Positions 15,212 through 24,111 of a stretch of 64,000 bases of DNA are shown piece by piece. Under the pieces are notes generated by a model. The model was not told the DNA's origin, made no database searches, and saw only the letters and a list, made by a program, of their open reading frames with translations. The stretch's first letter is position 1; each line of letters starts with the position of its first letter. The DNA lies in NCBI GenBank assembly GCA_944376335.1, contig CALWCH010000004.1:42487-106486 (forward strand). The letters are read 5' to 3'. The stretch comes from an uncultured Clostridia bacterium (GTDB taxonomy: Bacteria > Bacillota > Clostridia > Christensenellales > Borkfalkiaceae). The position numbers and the translations under genes were made by a program.

Positions 15212-16725
15212 GGCAGAAGGAATACTTAGAGCGCATCCGCGAGATCCCCGCGCTCTCCCGCGCCGTCTTAAAGAAGCTCATTGTCGAGGGCGGGAGCGTG
15301 TGTTTTCACCTCGTCACCGACCTCACCTATCACGACGAGGACGTCTCTGCCGCCCGCGCCGTGTCGCAGCAATTTGTGCCCGAGGGCTGCAGAGCCGAGG
15401 TGCGCGTCGTCAAGTCCGTGCCGAGCGCCGAGGGCGTCAGGGCGCACATTGCCGATTACTTGCGGCGGGAATTTCCCTCGTCGGCGGCGTTCATCTCCCC
15501 CGACGACATCGCCGTGGAAATGGACGCGGCGGGCGGGCGGTTTTTGATCGGTGTGGCGGACTCAGAGCGCACGCGCATGGTGCGGGGGAACGTTTTAGAC
15601 GCCGTCGCTTCGGAGCTTTGCCGCACCTTTCCGGGCGCATGGACGGGCGACTGCCGCTCCGTCCAGAAGGTGATGGAGGCTCCCCCCGAGGAGGAGCTTC
15701 CCCCGCCCGAGATCATCGTCGCGCCCCGCGTCTTTCCCATCGAAAACTACGCGCCCATCGACGGCGCCAAGCCCAAACTCGCCGTGTATATCGCAGACCT
15801 TGCGGCAGGGCAGACGAACGTCTCCGTCTGCGGCACCATCACCTTTATGGAAGAGCGCATGACGAAAAAGGAAAAGCCCTTCTTCTCCTTTACCATATCG
15901 GACGGCAGCGGGCAGCTGCGCCTTTCGTATTTCACGCGGAAGGCGACGCTCGAGAAGGTCCGTTCCTTAAAGCAGGGCGACAGCGTGTGCTTCACGGGGG
16001 AGATGGAGCTCTTCAACGGCACCCTCTCCTTCCGCCCCAAGGCGGTGGACTACGGCATGCCGCCCAAGGATTACGTGTTCGAGGCGCGCCCCTCCCGCCC
16101 CGCGCCCGCGCGCTATACGGCGGTCATCCCCGAGCCGTGCGAGGACCTCGTGCAGGGCAAACTCTTCGGCGAGACGTCGCTGCCCGCAGGCTTTGAGAGG
16201 GAGAAGTTCGTCGTCTTCGACTTAGAGACGACCGGCCTCAACAACAACCCCGTCGCAGGGCCGATGGACCGCATCATCGAGGTGGGCGCCGTCAAAATAG
16301 AAGGGGGGAAAATTTGCGAGAAGTTCTCTTCCTTCGTCGCCTGCCCCGTGCGGCTTCCCGAGGAGATCATTCAGATCACGGGCATCACCGACGACATGCT
16401 CGTCGGCGCCCCCGATATCAAGGACGTCATCGCGGACTTCTATAAGTTTTGTGAGGGCTGCGCGCTCGTCGGGCACAACGTGCAGTTCGACTACAAGTTC
16501 ATCCACTACTACGGCGAGGAAGAGGGCTATCTCTTCGACGCGAAGACGTACGATACCGTTTCCCTCTCCCAGCAGCTCTTGCGCCTTTCCAACTACAAGC
16601 TCAACACCGTTGCCGACTACTTCGGCTTCACCTTCCGCCACCATCGGGCGTTCGACGACGCATTCGTCACCGCCAAAATTTTTCTGGAGCTTGTAAAGCG
16701 CAATGGCGGCGTTCCCAAGGCATAG
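15208..16725 (+). CDS. PolC-like N-terminal, OB and exonuclease protein without polymerase
   Basis: This 505-residue protein resembles only the front of PolC. Residues about 1-170 match the PolC N-terminal region, about 200-290 an OB-fold (VSVCGTITFMEE...FSFTISDGSGQLRLSYF), and about 330-500 a DEDDh 3'-5' exonuclease (FDLETTG, GHNVQFDYKF, HHRAFDDAFVTAK). The PHP and polymerase domains of the roughly 1,430-residue PolC are absent. The gene ends in TAG and is followed directly by the rimP promoter. It lies between ispG and rimP, where many Clostridia keep polC. It could proofread in trans or act as a repair exonuclease. Confidence 0.88.
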   Translation: MRQKEYLERIREIPALSRAVLKKLIVEGGSVCFHLVTDLTYHDEDVSAARAVSQQFVPEGCRAEVRVVKSVPSAEGVRAHIADYLRREFPSSAAFISPDDIAVEMDAAGGRFLIGVADSERTRMVRGNVLDAVASELCRTFPGAWTGDCRSVQKVMEAPPEEELPPPEIIVAPRVFPIENYAPIDGAKPKLAVYIADLAAGQTNVSVCGTITFMEERMTKKEKPFFSFTISDGSGQLRLSYFTRKATLEKVRSLKQGDSVCFTGEMELFNGTLSFRPKAVDYGMPPKDYVFEARPSRPAPARYTAVIPEPCEDLVQGKLFGETSLPAGFEREKFVVFDLETTGLNNNPVAGPMDRIIEVGAVKIEGGKICEKFSSFVACPVRLPEEIIQITGITDDMLVGAPDIKDVIADFYKFCEGCALVGHNVQFDYKFIHYYGEEEGYLFDAKTYDTVSLSQQLLRLSNYKLNTVADYFGFTFRHHRAFDDAFVTAKIFLELVKRNGGVPKA

Positions 16726-16769
16726 CGGGGCATTTGCATGGAAAAAAGCAAAGAAGTGCAAAAAAACGC

Positions 16770-16798
16770 TTGCAATTTGTTTTCGGGCGTGGTATAAT
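16770..16798 (+). promoter_or_regulatory. promoter of the rimP-nusA-infB operon, extended -10
   Basis: TTGCAA (16770-16775), 17-bp spacer, TATAAT (16793-16798), with TGG before the -10. It resembles the tRNA-Ala promoter at 5894. Confidence 0.83.
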
Positions 16799-16827
16799 CA
16801 AAACGCTTAATCGAGGAAACGGAGATT

Positions 16828-16847
16828 GAGAGCGGGCAGCCGCTCTC
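16828..16847 (+). promoter_or_regulatory. leader hairpin upstream of rimP
   Basis: GAGAGCGG (16828-16835), GCAG loop, CCGCTCTC (16840-16847), followed by ATCTTTCTTATT. An 8-bp stem with a U-rich tail in the untranslated leader could be a weak attenuator of the nusA operon (inference). Confidence 0.4.
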
Positions 16848-16880
16848 ATCTTTCTTATTCGGAGTATTTTGGAGGCGTAA

Positions 16881-17336
16881 ATGAAAGTCAAACCCATCGC
16901 CGAAGTCGTCGCCTTTCTCGCCCCCGCGGCCGAGGAGGCGGGCGTGGAGCTCGTCGACGGCGCGTGGAACATGCGCGAAAAGTCCCTCACCCTCTATATC
17001 GATGCCGAGGGCGGCGTGGACCTCAATTTGTGCGAGCGCTTCCATCACGCGGCGGACGCGCTCTTAGATGAGCTCGACCCCACCTACGGCGTGCCCTATA
17101 CGCTCAACTGCTCGTCTTTGGGGCTGGATTGGCCGATAAAAACAGACCGCGACTTTCAGCGCAGGCTGCACGAGAAGGTGGAAGTCAAACTCTTTGCCCC
17201 GCAGGACGGGAAGAAGGAATACGTCGGCGAGCTTACAGCTTTCGATGAGAACACCTTCACCATTTTCACGGAGAAGGGCGAAGTCACCTTCGAGCGGGCA
17301 AAGGCAGCAAAAGTTACCCTCTACATCGAGGTCTAA
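16881..17336 (+). CDS. rimP: ribosome maturation factor RimP
   Basis: This 151-residue factor helps assemble the 30S subunit. The N-terminal alpha/beta domain includes LYIDAEGGVDLNLCERFH, and the C-terminal SH3-like barrel ends in VTLYIEV. LGLDWPIKTDRDF replaces the usual SPGLDRPL segment between the domains. It heads the long operon with nusA; a GGAGG site precedes the ATG. Confidence 0.93.
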   Translation: MKVKPIAEVVAFLAPAAEEAGVELVDGAWNMREKSLTLYIDAEGGVDLNLCERFHHAADALLDELDPTYGVPYTLNCSSLGLDWPIKTDRDFQRRLHEKVEVKLFAPQDGKKEYVGELTAFDENTFTIFTEKGEVTFERAKAAKVTLYIEV

Positions 17337-17372
17337 CCAATACGATAAGGTCATTTCGGAAGGAGTAAAACT

Positions 17373-18578
17373 ATGGTCAATAAAGATTTCTTTGCGGCGC
17401 TTGCCGATCTGGAGCGCGAGAAGGGCATCAGCGAACAGGTGTTTTTGGATGCGCTCTCTTCGGCGCTCGCCTCTGCCTACAAGAAGCAGTTCGAGGGCGA
17501 AACGGGCACCGTGGAGGTGCGCGCGGACGAGGAAAAGGGCACTCTCCGCTTCTTTTTGACGCACGTCGTCGTCGACAGTGAGGAGGCGCAGGAGGGGGAG
17601 ATCACCCTCGAGGACGCCCTTCTCATCAAAAAGACCGCCAAGGTGGGCGACGTCCTTTCCGAGGAATTTGTGCCCAAGGACTTCACGCGCATCGCCGCGC
17701 AGACCGCAAAGCAGGTCATTCTGCAGAAGATCCACGAGACGGAGCGCGACAACACGCTCTCCGAATTTTCCGATAAAGAGGGCGAGCTCATGAGCGGGCT
17801 CGTCCGCAAGATCGATATGAAGAACGTCTATGTCGAGCTCGGCAAGGGGCAGATCGAGGGGCTCATGCTTCCGCAGGATCAAGTTCCCGGCGAGCGGTAC
17901 GAGGCGGGCGACCGCATCAAGGTGTACGTCAAGCGCGTGAGAAGCGGCAGCCGCAACGCGCAGGTGCTCGTCTCCCGCACCGCCCCGGGGCTTGTAAAGC
18001 GCCTCTTTGAGGAGGAAGTGCCCGAAATAAAGCAGGGCACCGTGCTCGTCAAGTCCATCTCCCGCGAGGCGGGGCATAGAACCAAGATGGCAATCGCCTC
18101 CGAGGACCCCCGCGTCGACGCCGTCGGTGCGTGCGTGGGCAACAAGGGCGCGCGCGTCAACGCCGTCGTGCAGGAGCTGGGCGGCGAGAAGGTGGATATC
18201 ATCCTCTGGAGCGAAAATCCCCTCGAATTCATCGCCAAAGCGCTCTCCCCCGCGACCGTCGTTTCGGTGACGCAGACGGGCGAAAAGTCGGCGATCGCCG
18301 TCGTGCCCGACGATAAGCTCTCCCTCGCCATCGGCCGCGACGGGCAGAACGCCCGCCTGGCTGCGCGCCTCACGGGCTGGAAGATCGACGTCAAGAGCGA
18401 GTCTGTCGCCGCCAAGCTGGAGCAGCAGGCGAAGGAAGCGCAGGAAGCGCTCTCCGCGGCGCTCGAAAGCATGCCCGCGGCAGACGAAGCGCCCGCCGCC
18501 GGGGAAGGCGAGACGATCGAGCCCGCCGTTCCTGCGGAAGCGGCTGCCGAAGCTCCCGCAGAGGGGACGGAGGAATAA
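17373..18578 (+). CDS. nusA: transcription termination/antitermination factor NusA
   Basis: This 401-residue RNA polymerase-binding factor modulates pausing, termination and antitermination. The N-terminal RNAP-binding domain covers about residues 1-130, then S1 (about 135-200), KH1 with VGACVGNKGARVNAV and KH2 with LAIGRDGQNARLAARL. A variable acidic Ala/Glu/Pro tail (about 350-401) replaces the acidic repeats of proteobacterial NusA. SD GGAAGGAG precedes the ATG. It directly abuts ylxR. Confidence 0.96.
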   Translation: MVNKDFFAALADLEREKGISEQVFLDALSSALASAYKKQFEGETGTVEVRADEEKGTLRFFLTHVVVDSEEAQEGEITLEDALLIKKTAKVGDVLSEEFVPKDFTRIAAQTAKQVILQKIHETERDNTLSEFSDKEGELMSGLVRKIDMKNVYVELGKGQIEGLMLPQDQVPGERYEAGDRIKVYVKRVRSGSRNAQVLVSRTAPGLVKRLFEEEVPEIKQGTVLVKSISREAGHRTKMAIASEDPRVDAVGACVGNKGARVNAVVQELGGEKVDIILWSENPLEFIAKALSPATVVSVTQTGEKSAIAVVPDDKLSLAIGRDGQNARLAARLTGWKIDVKSESVAAKLEQQAKEAQEALSAALESMPAADEAPAAGEGETIEPAVPAEAAAEAPAEGTEE

Positions 18579-18851
18579 ATGCCCGCGCAAAAGAAGATCC
18601 CCATGCGCACCTGCATCGCCTGCCGCGAGGAAAAGCCCAAGAAGGAGATGCTGCGCATCGTGCGCAACGCGGCGGGGGAGATCAGGCTCGATCTTTCGGG
18701 CAAGCTCCCGGGGCGCGGGGCATATATCTGCAACAACGCGGCGTGCATCGCCCGCCTCAGAAAGCAGAAACTGCTGCACAAGACGTTCTCGTGCGAGGTG
18801 CCCGAGGCGGTGTATGCGGGCATCGAAGAGGAGTTCAGCCGTGCGCAGTAA
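18579..18851 (+). CDS. ylxR: YlxR (RnpM) RNA-binding protein
   Basis: A 90-residue protein of the YlxR family, recently tied to RNase P modulation in Bacillus (established knowledge). Family marks are PMRTCIACRE near the start and LPGRGAYICNN near residue 45. It starts right after the nusA stop and overlaps the next gene by 11 bp, as in many Bacillota. Confidence 0.93.
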   Translation: MPAQKKIPMRTCIACREEKPKKEMLRIVRNAAGEIRLDLSGKLPGRGAYICNNAACIARLRKQKLLHKTFSCEVPEAVYAGIEEEFSRAQ

Positions 18852-19134
18852 GATCGCAAGCTATCTGGGCTTTGCAAGGCGCGCGGGGAAACTGACGCTC
18901 GGCATCAACGGTACGGCGGCTTCGAGGAAGGTGTTCCTGCTCGTCGCGGACGTGACCGCATCCGAAAATTCCAAAAAAGAGATACAAAAGCTCAAAGAGC
19001 GCTTCTCCTGCCCCTTGATATGGGCGGAGGAGCTGGGCGCGATGACGGGCAAGGAGGGCTGCAAGCTCGCTGCCGTCCGCGACAGGGCTTTGGCGGACGC
19101 TATTTTGCGGGAAAGTCCCGAAGCGCCGCAATAA
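18841..19134 (+). CDS. ylxQ: YlxQ, L7Ae-like ribosomal protein family
   Basis: A 97-residue L7Ae/L30e-type RNA-binding protein. Typical features are SYLGFARRAGKLTLG near the start and VFLLVADVTASENSKK. The GTG at 18841 is chosen because GAGGAG lies seven bases upstream and the reading frame then overlaps ylxR in the usual way; an ATG at 18814 would give extra residues without homology. A GCCCC-TTCG-GGGGC hairpin (19142-19155) follows before infB. Confidence 0.85.
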   Translation: MRSKIASYLGFARRAGKLTLGINGTAASRKVFLLVADVTASENSKKEIQKLKERFSCPLIWAEELGAMTGKEGCKLAAVRDRALADAILRESPEAPQ

Positions 19135-19211
19135 AAAGAGCGCCCCTTCGGGGGCAAAACGAAGAAAGTTTAAGTCAGGCGGAGCGTTCCGCAAGAGGGT
19201 ATGGAGGATCC

Positions 19212-21872
19212 ATGGCATACGAGAATATCGAAAAATTGAGCTCCCTTCTGGGGGATAACGAGATCAAGGCGCTCATGAAGGCGGTTCAGGGCAGCGAGAA
19301 GAAGCTTTCCGAGGTCTCGAGAAAACTCAGCGAGTGGGAGGCTGTCATCGGCCGCCGCAAGGCGGAAGAGGAGGCGCGCCGCAAGGAAGAAGAGGCGCGC
19401 ATGGCCGAGGCAGAAGCGGTGCACGAAGCACCAGCACCCGAAAAGGAGCCTATAAAGCAGTCTGTGCAGTCTGTAAAGGAGACGGAAGCTCCCGCGGCGC
19501 CCGTTGCGGAAGTGCAGGCAGCGCCCGCGCCCGTACAGCCTGAAGCCGCCGCAGAGGCGCCCAAGGCCCCCGCAGGGGAGGAGCGCCCCGCCGAGCCCGC
19601 CCGTCCCGCACAGCCCGCGCAGAACGCGCAGCAGCGCCCCCTTCGCGACCGCCCGCGCGAGAACGCTCAAAGGACGGACCGCCCCGCCGCAAGGGACGGC
19701 CGCCCCACCTATCGGCCCGACCGTCCCGACCGCCCGCAGGGGCAGAGCACGCGCCCGCAGCAGGGTCAGCGTCCGCAGGGGCAGGGCTATCAGCAGCGCC
19801 CGCAGGGGCAGGGCATGCGCCCGCAGCAGGGTCAGGGCGTAAGAGGCCCCCGTCCGCAGGGCACGGGCACGGCGGGTGCCCCCCGCTTCGTGCGCCCCGC
19901 AGCCCCCGCACCCGCACCGCAGGCGCCGAGAAGGGAATTCTCCGCACCCAAGAAATTTGAAAAGACGTACGTCGAAAAGCACCCCGTCAACAAGCGCGCG
20001 CTGCAGCGTCAGCAGGGCATGAACGTGGGCGACTTCGACGAAGATAAGAGCGGCTACCGTAAGGCGCGCTTTTCCAAGAAGGGCGTTAAGCGGGAGGCAA
20101 GCGCCATCAAGATCGACCACGCCGTCGTCACCAGCCGCGAGATCCCCATCAAGACGCTCTCGGAAAAGCTGGGCATCTCCGCCGTCGAGATCACCAAGCG
20201 CCTCTTCCGCGAGGGCGTGATGAAGACGGTCAACGAGTCTGTCGACTACGACAACGCGGCGTATATCGCCCTCGAGCTCGGCATCGACCTCGAATATAAA
20301 CCCCCCAAGACGGCGGAGGACGCTCTTTTGGAGCAGTACGACAGCGCGGACGAAGCGGAAGTGCGCGTTCCCCGCGCGCCCGTCGTCACCGTCATGGGCC
20401 ACGTCGACCACGGCAAGACGTCCCTCCTTGACGCCATCCGCAAGACCAACGTCACGGAGGGCGAGGCAGGCGGCATCACGCAGAGCATCGGCGCGTACAC
20501 CGTCTCCTTCGGCGAGGGCAAGAAAGTTACCTTTATCGATACCCCCGGCCATGCGGCGTTCACCGCCATGCGTGCGCGCGGCGCGTCCGTCACGGATATC
20601 GTCGTGCTCGTCGTTGCGGCGGACGACGGCATCATGCCGCAGACGGTGGAGGCCATCAACCACGCAAAGGCGGCCGATGTGCCCATCATCGTCGCGATGA
20701 ACAAGATGGATAAGCAGCAGGCCGACCCCGACAAGGTCAAGCAGGGCCTCATGAAGTACGACCTCGTGCCCGAGGAATGGGGCGGCGATGTCATCATCGT
20801 GCCCGTCTCCGCCAAGACGGGGCAGGGCATCGACGATCTTCTCGAAAACATTTGGCTGGTCGCCGAGATGCAGGAGCTCACCGCCAATCCCGACAGAAAG
20901 GCGAAGGGCGTCATCATCGAGGCCAAGCTCGACAAGGGCAAGGGCCCCATGGCGAGCGTGCTCGTCCAGAACGGTACGCTGCACACGGGCGACAACCTCA
21001 TTTCGGGCACCACGATGGGCCGCGTCCGCGCGATGATCGACGACAAGGGCAGGACGGTCAAGGAGGCAGGGCCTTCGACTGCCGTCTCCGTGCTCGGCCT
21101 CGAGGACGTGCCCAACGCGGGCGATACCATCTTCGCCGTCGAGCAGTCCCTCATGAAGCAGGTGCAGGAGGAGCGCAAGAATAAGCAGCGCGAATCCATG
21201 ATCAAGGAGACGCAGAAAGTCACCCTCGACGACGTGTTCGCACAGGTCGCGGAGGGCAAGATGAAGGAGCTCAAGCTCATCGTCAAGGCCGATGTGCAGG
21301 GCTCGGTGGAGGCGGTGAGAAGCTCGCTCGAAAAGCTCGAAAACGAGGAAGTGCGCGTGCACGTCATCCACGCGGCCGCGGGCGCCATCACGGAGAGCGA
21401 CGTCATGCTCGCCTCGAGCGCCAACGCCGTCATCATCGGCTTCAACGTCCGCCCCGACACCAAGGCCAAGCAGCTTGCAGAGCGCAGCAAGGTGGACGTG
21501 CGGCTCTATCGCATCATCTACGAGCTTCTCGACGACATGGAAGCCGCGCTCAAGGGCATGCTCTCGCCCAAGTATCAGGAAATTTACATGGGCAAGGCGG
21601 AAGTCAAGCAGACCTTCAACATCACGGGCGTCGGCACGGTCGCGGGCTGCTATGTCACGGAGGGCAAGCTCGTCCGCGGCGGCAAGCTGAGAATTTACCG
21701 CGACAACGTGATGATCGTCGAGGGCAACGTCAAGCAGCTCAAGCGCTTTAAAGACGACGCCAAGGAAGTCTCGGGCGGCTTTGAGTGCGGCTGCGCCATC
21801 GAGGGCTTCAACGAGATCCGCGTGGGCGACTTCATCGAATGTTATCTCATCGAGGAGATCAAGCCGGTATGA
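19212..21872 (+). CDS. infB: translation initiation factor IF-2
   Basis: This 886-residue GTPase brings fMet-tRNA to the 30S subunit. The first 270 residues or so are unusual: a helical start, an Ala/Glu/Pro-rich stretch and Arg/Pro/Gln/Gly-rich repeats. The conserved IF2_N-like segment ([17 protein letters not shown]) comes next, then the G domain with [17 protein letters not shown] and NKMDK, and domains II-IV. The ATG at 19212 follows GGAGG. It overlaps rbfA by four bases. Confidence 0.97.
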   Translation: MAYENIEKLSSLLGDNEIKALMKAVQGSEKKLSEVSRKLSEWEAVIGRRKAEEEARRKEEEARMAEAEAVHEAPAPEKEPIKQSVQSVKETEAPAAPVAEVQAAPAPVQPEAAAEAPKAPAGEERPAEPARPAQPAQNAQQRPLRDRPRENAQRTDRPAARDGRPTYRPDRPDRPQGQSTRPQQGQRPQGQGYQQRPQGQGMRPQQGQGVRGPRPQGTGTAGAPRFVRPAAPAPAPQAPRREFSAPKKFEKTYVEKHPVNKRALQRQQGMNVGDFDEDKSGYRKARFSKKGVKREASAIKIDHAVVTSREIPIKTLSEKLGISAVEITKRLFREGVMKTVNESVDYDNAAYIALELGIDLEYKPPKTAEDALLEQYDSADEAEVRVPRAPVVTVMGHVDHGKTSLLDAIRKTNVTEGEAGGITQSIGAYTVSFGEGKKVTFIDTPGHAAFTAMRARGASVTDIVVLVVAADDGIMPQTVEAINHAKAADVPIIVAMNKMDKQQADPDKVKQGLMKYDLVPEEWGGDVIIVPVSAKTGQGIDDLLENIWLVAEMQELTANPDRKAKGVIIEAKLDKGKGPMASVLVQNGTLHTGDNLISGTTMGRVRAMIDDKGRTVKEAGPSTAVSVLGLEDVPNAGDTIFAVEQSLMKQVQEERKNKQRESMIKETQKVTLDDVFAQVAEGKMKELKLIVKADVQGSVEAVRSSLEKLENEEVRVHVIHAAAGAITESDVMLASSANAVIIGFNVRPDTKAKQLAERSKVDVRLYRIIYELLDDMEAALKGMLSPKYQEIYMGKAEVKQTFNITGVGTVAGCYVTEGKLVRGGKLRIYRDNVMIVEGNVKQLKRFKDDAKEVSGGFECGCAIEGFNEIRVGDFIECYLIEEIKPV
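19733..19865 (+). repeat. imperfect tandem repeat within infB (Pro-Gln-Gly-Gln)
   Basis: The unit CGCCCGCAGGGGCAGGGC and variants recur about six times, coding for RPQGQG/RPQQGQ repeats in the disordered N-terminal region of IF-2. Copy number may vary by slippage. Confidence 0.75.
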
Positions 21873-22225
21873 AAGGTCAGCGCTCCCAACGGGTGAACAG
21901 CGAGATGCAGAAGGAGCTTGCCGCCATCATCGCAGGCCCGCTCAAAAATAAGGAACCCGAACTCAAGGGGCTCATCTCCGTGACGGGTGCGGACGTCGCG
22001 CCCGATCTTAAGACCGCCAAAATCTATGTGAGCGTGCTTGCAAAGAACGCGGAAGAGACGAAAGAGACCTTCCGTATCCTCCGCGAGAACGCGGGGTTCT
22101 TGCGGCACGAGCTCGCCCGCGTCATGCGCATGCGCACGGTCCCCGAACTTTCCATCATCGAGGACGGCAGCATGGCATACGGCGCGCATATGGATAAGCT
22201 CCTTGAAGAGCTCGAACAAAAATGA
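21869..22225 (+). CDS. rbfA: ribosome-binding factor A
   Basis: This 118-residue KH-type protein matures the 30S subunit and 16S rRNA 5' end. Recognisable parts are QRSQRVNSEMQKELA at the start, ISVTGADVAPDLKTAKIYVS, and LARVMRMRTVPELSIIED near the end. The ATG overlaps the infB stop (ATGA). Confidence 0.95.
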   Translation: MKGQRSQRVNSEMQKELAAIIAGPLKNKEPELKGLISVTGADVAPDLKTAKIYVSVLAKNAEETKETFRILRENAGFLRHELARVMRMRTVPELSIIEDGSMAYGAHMDKLLEELEQK

Positions 22226-22233
22226 TGTGGTCC

Positions 22234-22267
22234 GAGGGGACGCTTCGGCGTCTCCTTTGGTTTTATC
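22234..22267 (+). terminator. possible terminator between rbfA and nrnA
   Basis: GAGGGGACGC (22234-22243), TTCG tetraloop, GCGTCTCCTT (22248-22257), then TGGTTTTATCTT. A second inverted repeat, TTCCCAAAA/TTTTGGGAA (22268-22295), follows just before the nrnA ribosome site. It may partly terminate or process the operon mRNA. Confidence 0.5.
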
Positions 22268-22309
22268 TTCCCAAAACGCCGCTGCATTTTGGGAACTTCG
22301 GAGGAACAT

Positions 22310-23281
22310 ATGAACACCATTTCCGAGATCGCCGAACTCATCCGCTCTTTCAAGTCCGCGGTCATCTTCACGCATATGCGCCCGGACGGCGACACCATCG
22401 GCTGCGGCATCGCGCTCTCGCACGCGCTCGATCGCATGGGCATCAAGAACCAGCTCGTCAACGAGGGGGAGATCCCGCAAAAGTTTTCCTACCTTCGGGG
22501 CGTGGAGAAGTTCCGCACCTTCCCCACCCTCGATGCGGAAATGTACATCTGCGTCGATGCGAGCGACGAGCGCCGTCTCGGCGAGCTTGCAAAGACCTTT
22601 ATAAAGGGCGTAAACAGGGGCAAAGTGACGGTGAACATCGACCATCATATCTCCAACACGCGCTTCTCTCAATACAATTTCGTGCGCGAGAGGTCGAGCA
22701 ACTGCGAGAACATCGCAGAGCTTTTAGAGGCCCTCGGCGTGCCCTTCGACGAAGTGATCTCAAACGCCCTTATGACGGGCATCATCACCGACTCGGGCAG
22801 CTTTGCCCACTCCGACGTCAACGGCGATACCTTCCGCGCTGCTGCCAAGGCGGCGGATGGCGGCGCAAAGGTGGACATCATCACCAACGAGCTCTACCGC
22901 CGTCAGAGTAAGGCGCGGAGCGAGCTGTATATCGGTGTGCTTTCCCGCCTTCGCTATCTCTTGGACGACAAGCTCACCATCGCCGTCGTCACGCAGGAAG
23001 CGCTTTCAAGGGGCGATCTCTCCCAGTCCGATACCGAGGGCATCGTCGACTACGGCCTCACCGTCGCCCCCGTCGAGGTCAGCATCTGCCTCATGGAAGT
23101 CAAAAGGGGGCAGTATAAGGCGTCCTTCCGTTCCAAGGGCAAGGTCAACGTCAACGAAATTGCGGCGCTGTTCGGCGGCGGCGGGCACGTCCTCGCCTCG
23201 GGCTGCATGGTGTTCGGCGAGCTCGAGGAGGTCATCGACCGCTTAAGGTACGCCGTCTTCAGCCACATGGGGGAGCTATGA
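22310..23281 (+). CDS. nrnA: DHH/DHHA1 phosphoesterase, NrnA-like nanoRNase
   Basis: This 323-residue protein belongs to the bifunctional oligoribonuclease and pAp phosphatase family. The DHH domain shows THMRPDGDTIGCGIAL, CVDASDE and NIDHHISN. The C-terminal DHHA1 domain ends with GGGGHVLASGCMV. It should degrade 2-5 nt RNA and/or pAp or cyclic dinucleotides in the cytoplasm. The ATG at 22310 follows GGAGG and overlaps truB by four bases. Confidence 0.9.
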   Translation: MNTISEIAELIRSFKSAVIFTHMRPDGDTIGCGIALSHALDRMGIKNQLVNEGEIPQKFSYLRGVEKFRTFPTLDAEMYICVDASDERRLGELAKTFIKGVNRGKVTVNIDHHISNTRFSQYNFVRERSSNCENIAELLEALGVPFDEVISNALMTGIITDSGSFAHSDVNGDTFRAAAKAADGGAKVDIITNELYRRQSKARSELYIGVLSRLRYLLDDKLTIAVVTQEALSRGDLSQSDTEGIVDYGLTVAPVEVSICLMEVKRGQYKASFRSKGKVNVNEIAALFGGGGHVLASGCMVFGELEEVIDRLRYAVFSHMGEL

Positions 23282-24111
23282 CGGGCTTTCTCAACATCTG
23301 GAAGGAGGAGCGCGACACCTCGGCATATGCCGTCTCGCGCGTGAGAAAACTTTTAAAGACCCCCTGCGGGCATCTGGGAACACTCGACCCGCTCGCCTCG
23401 GGCGTTCTGCCCGTCGCCGTCGGCAATGCCTCGCGGCTCTTCGACTTCTTTTTGGATAAGGAGAAGGTGTACTTGGCCCGCTTCCGCTTCGGCGTGACGA
23501 CGGATACCCTCGATGCAGAGGGGGCCGTCCGCCCCGCGGGGCGCGTGCCCGCAAGGGGGGAATTGGAGGCGGTACTTCCGCAGTTTTTGGGGGAGATCGA
23601 CCAGCTCCCGCCCAAATACAGCGCCAAAAACGTGGGCGGCAGGCGCAGCTACGAGCTCGCGCGGGCGGGCAAAGAGGTGGAGCTTGCCCCCAAGCGCGTG
23701 CGCATCGACGGTATTGAACTGTTAGAGGCGACCGGCCCCGACGAATTTTCCTTCCGCATCACCTGCGGCGGGGGCACCTACATCCGCGCGCTGGCGCGCG
23801 ACATCGCCGCTGCCGTCGGCACCGAGGCGTACATGAGCGGGCTCGTCCGCGAGCAAAGCGGCCCCTTTACCAAGGAGACCGCCGTGCGCCTTCGGGAGCT
23901 CACCCCCGAGAACGTCCTCGATTATTTGATCCCGACGGACAGCGTGCTCCTTTACCCTTCCCTCAACGTCACCGATGCGCGCTACTTTCAGGGCGTCTAC
24001 ATTCCCGTCGAACACGACGACGGGCTCTATAAAATTTACGCTCAAGAGGGCTTCTACGGCCTCGGGCGCGTGGAGGGCGGGCTGCTCCGCCCCGAGAAAA
24101 AGCTATGTTAA
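23278..24111 (+). CDS. truB: tRNA pseudouridine(55) synthase TruB
   Basis: This 277-residue enzyme makes pseudouridine 55 in the T loop of tRNAs. The catalytic motif is GHLGTLDPLASGVLPV (Asp near residue 38). Also seen are PPKYSAKNVGGRRSYELAR and the C-terminal CGGGTYIRALARD. TruB usually has GHTGTLDPxA, so LG for TG is a small variation. It overlaps both neighbours. Confidence 0.95.
   Translation: MTGFLNIWKEERDTSAYAVSRVRKLLKTPCGHLGTLDPLASGVLPVAVGNASRLFDFFLDKEKVYLARFRFGVTTDTLDAEGAVRPAGRVPARGELEAVLPQFLGEIDQLPPKYSAKNVGGRRSYELARAGKEVELAPKRVRIDGIELLEATGPDEFSFRITCGGGTYIRALARDIAAAVGTEAYMSGLVREQSGPFTKETAVRLRELTPENVLDYLIPTDSVLLYPSLNVTDARYFQGVYIPVEHDDGLYKIYAQEGFYGLGRVEGGLLRPEKKLC

Noticed and set aside
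19170-21371. 733-codon open frame antisense to infB
   Set aside because: It is a shadow of the GC-rich coding frame of infB, with no promoter, ribosome site or family-like sequence.
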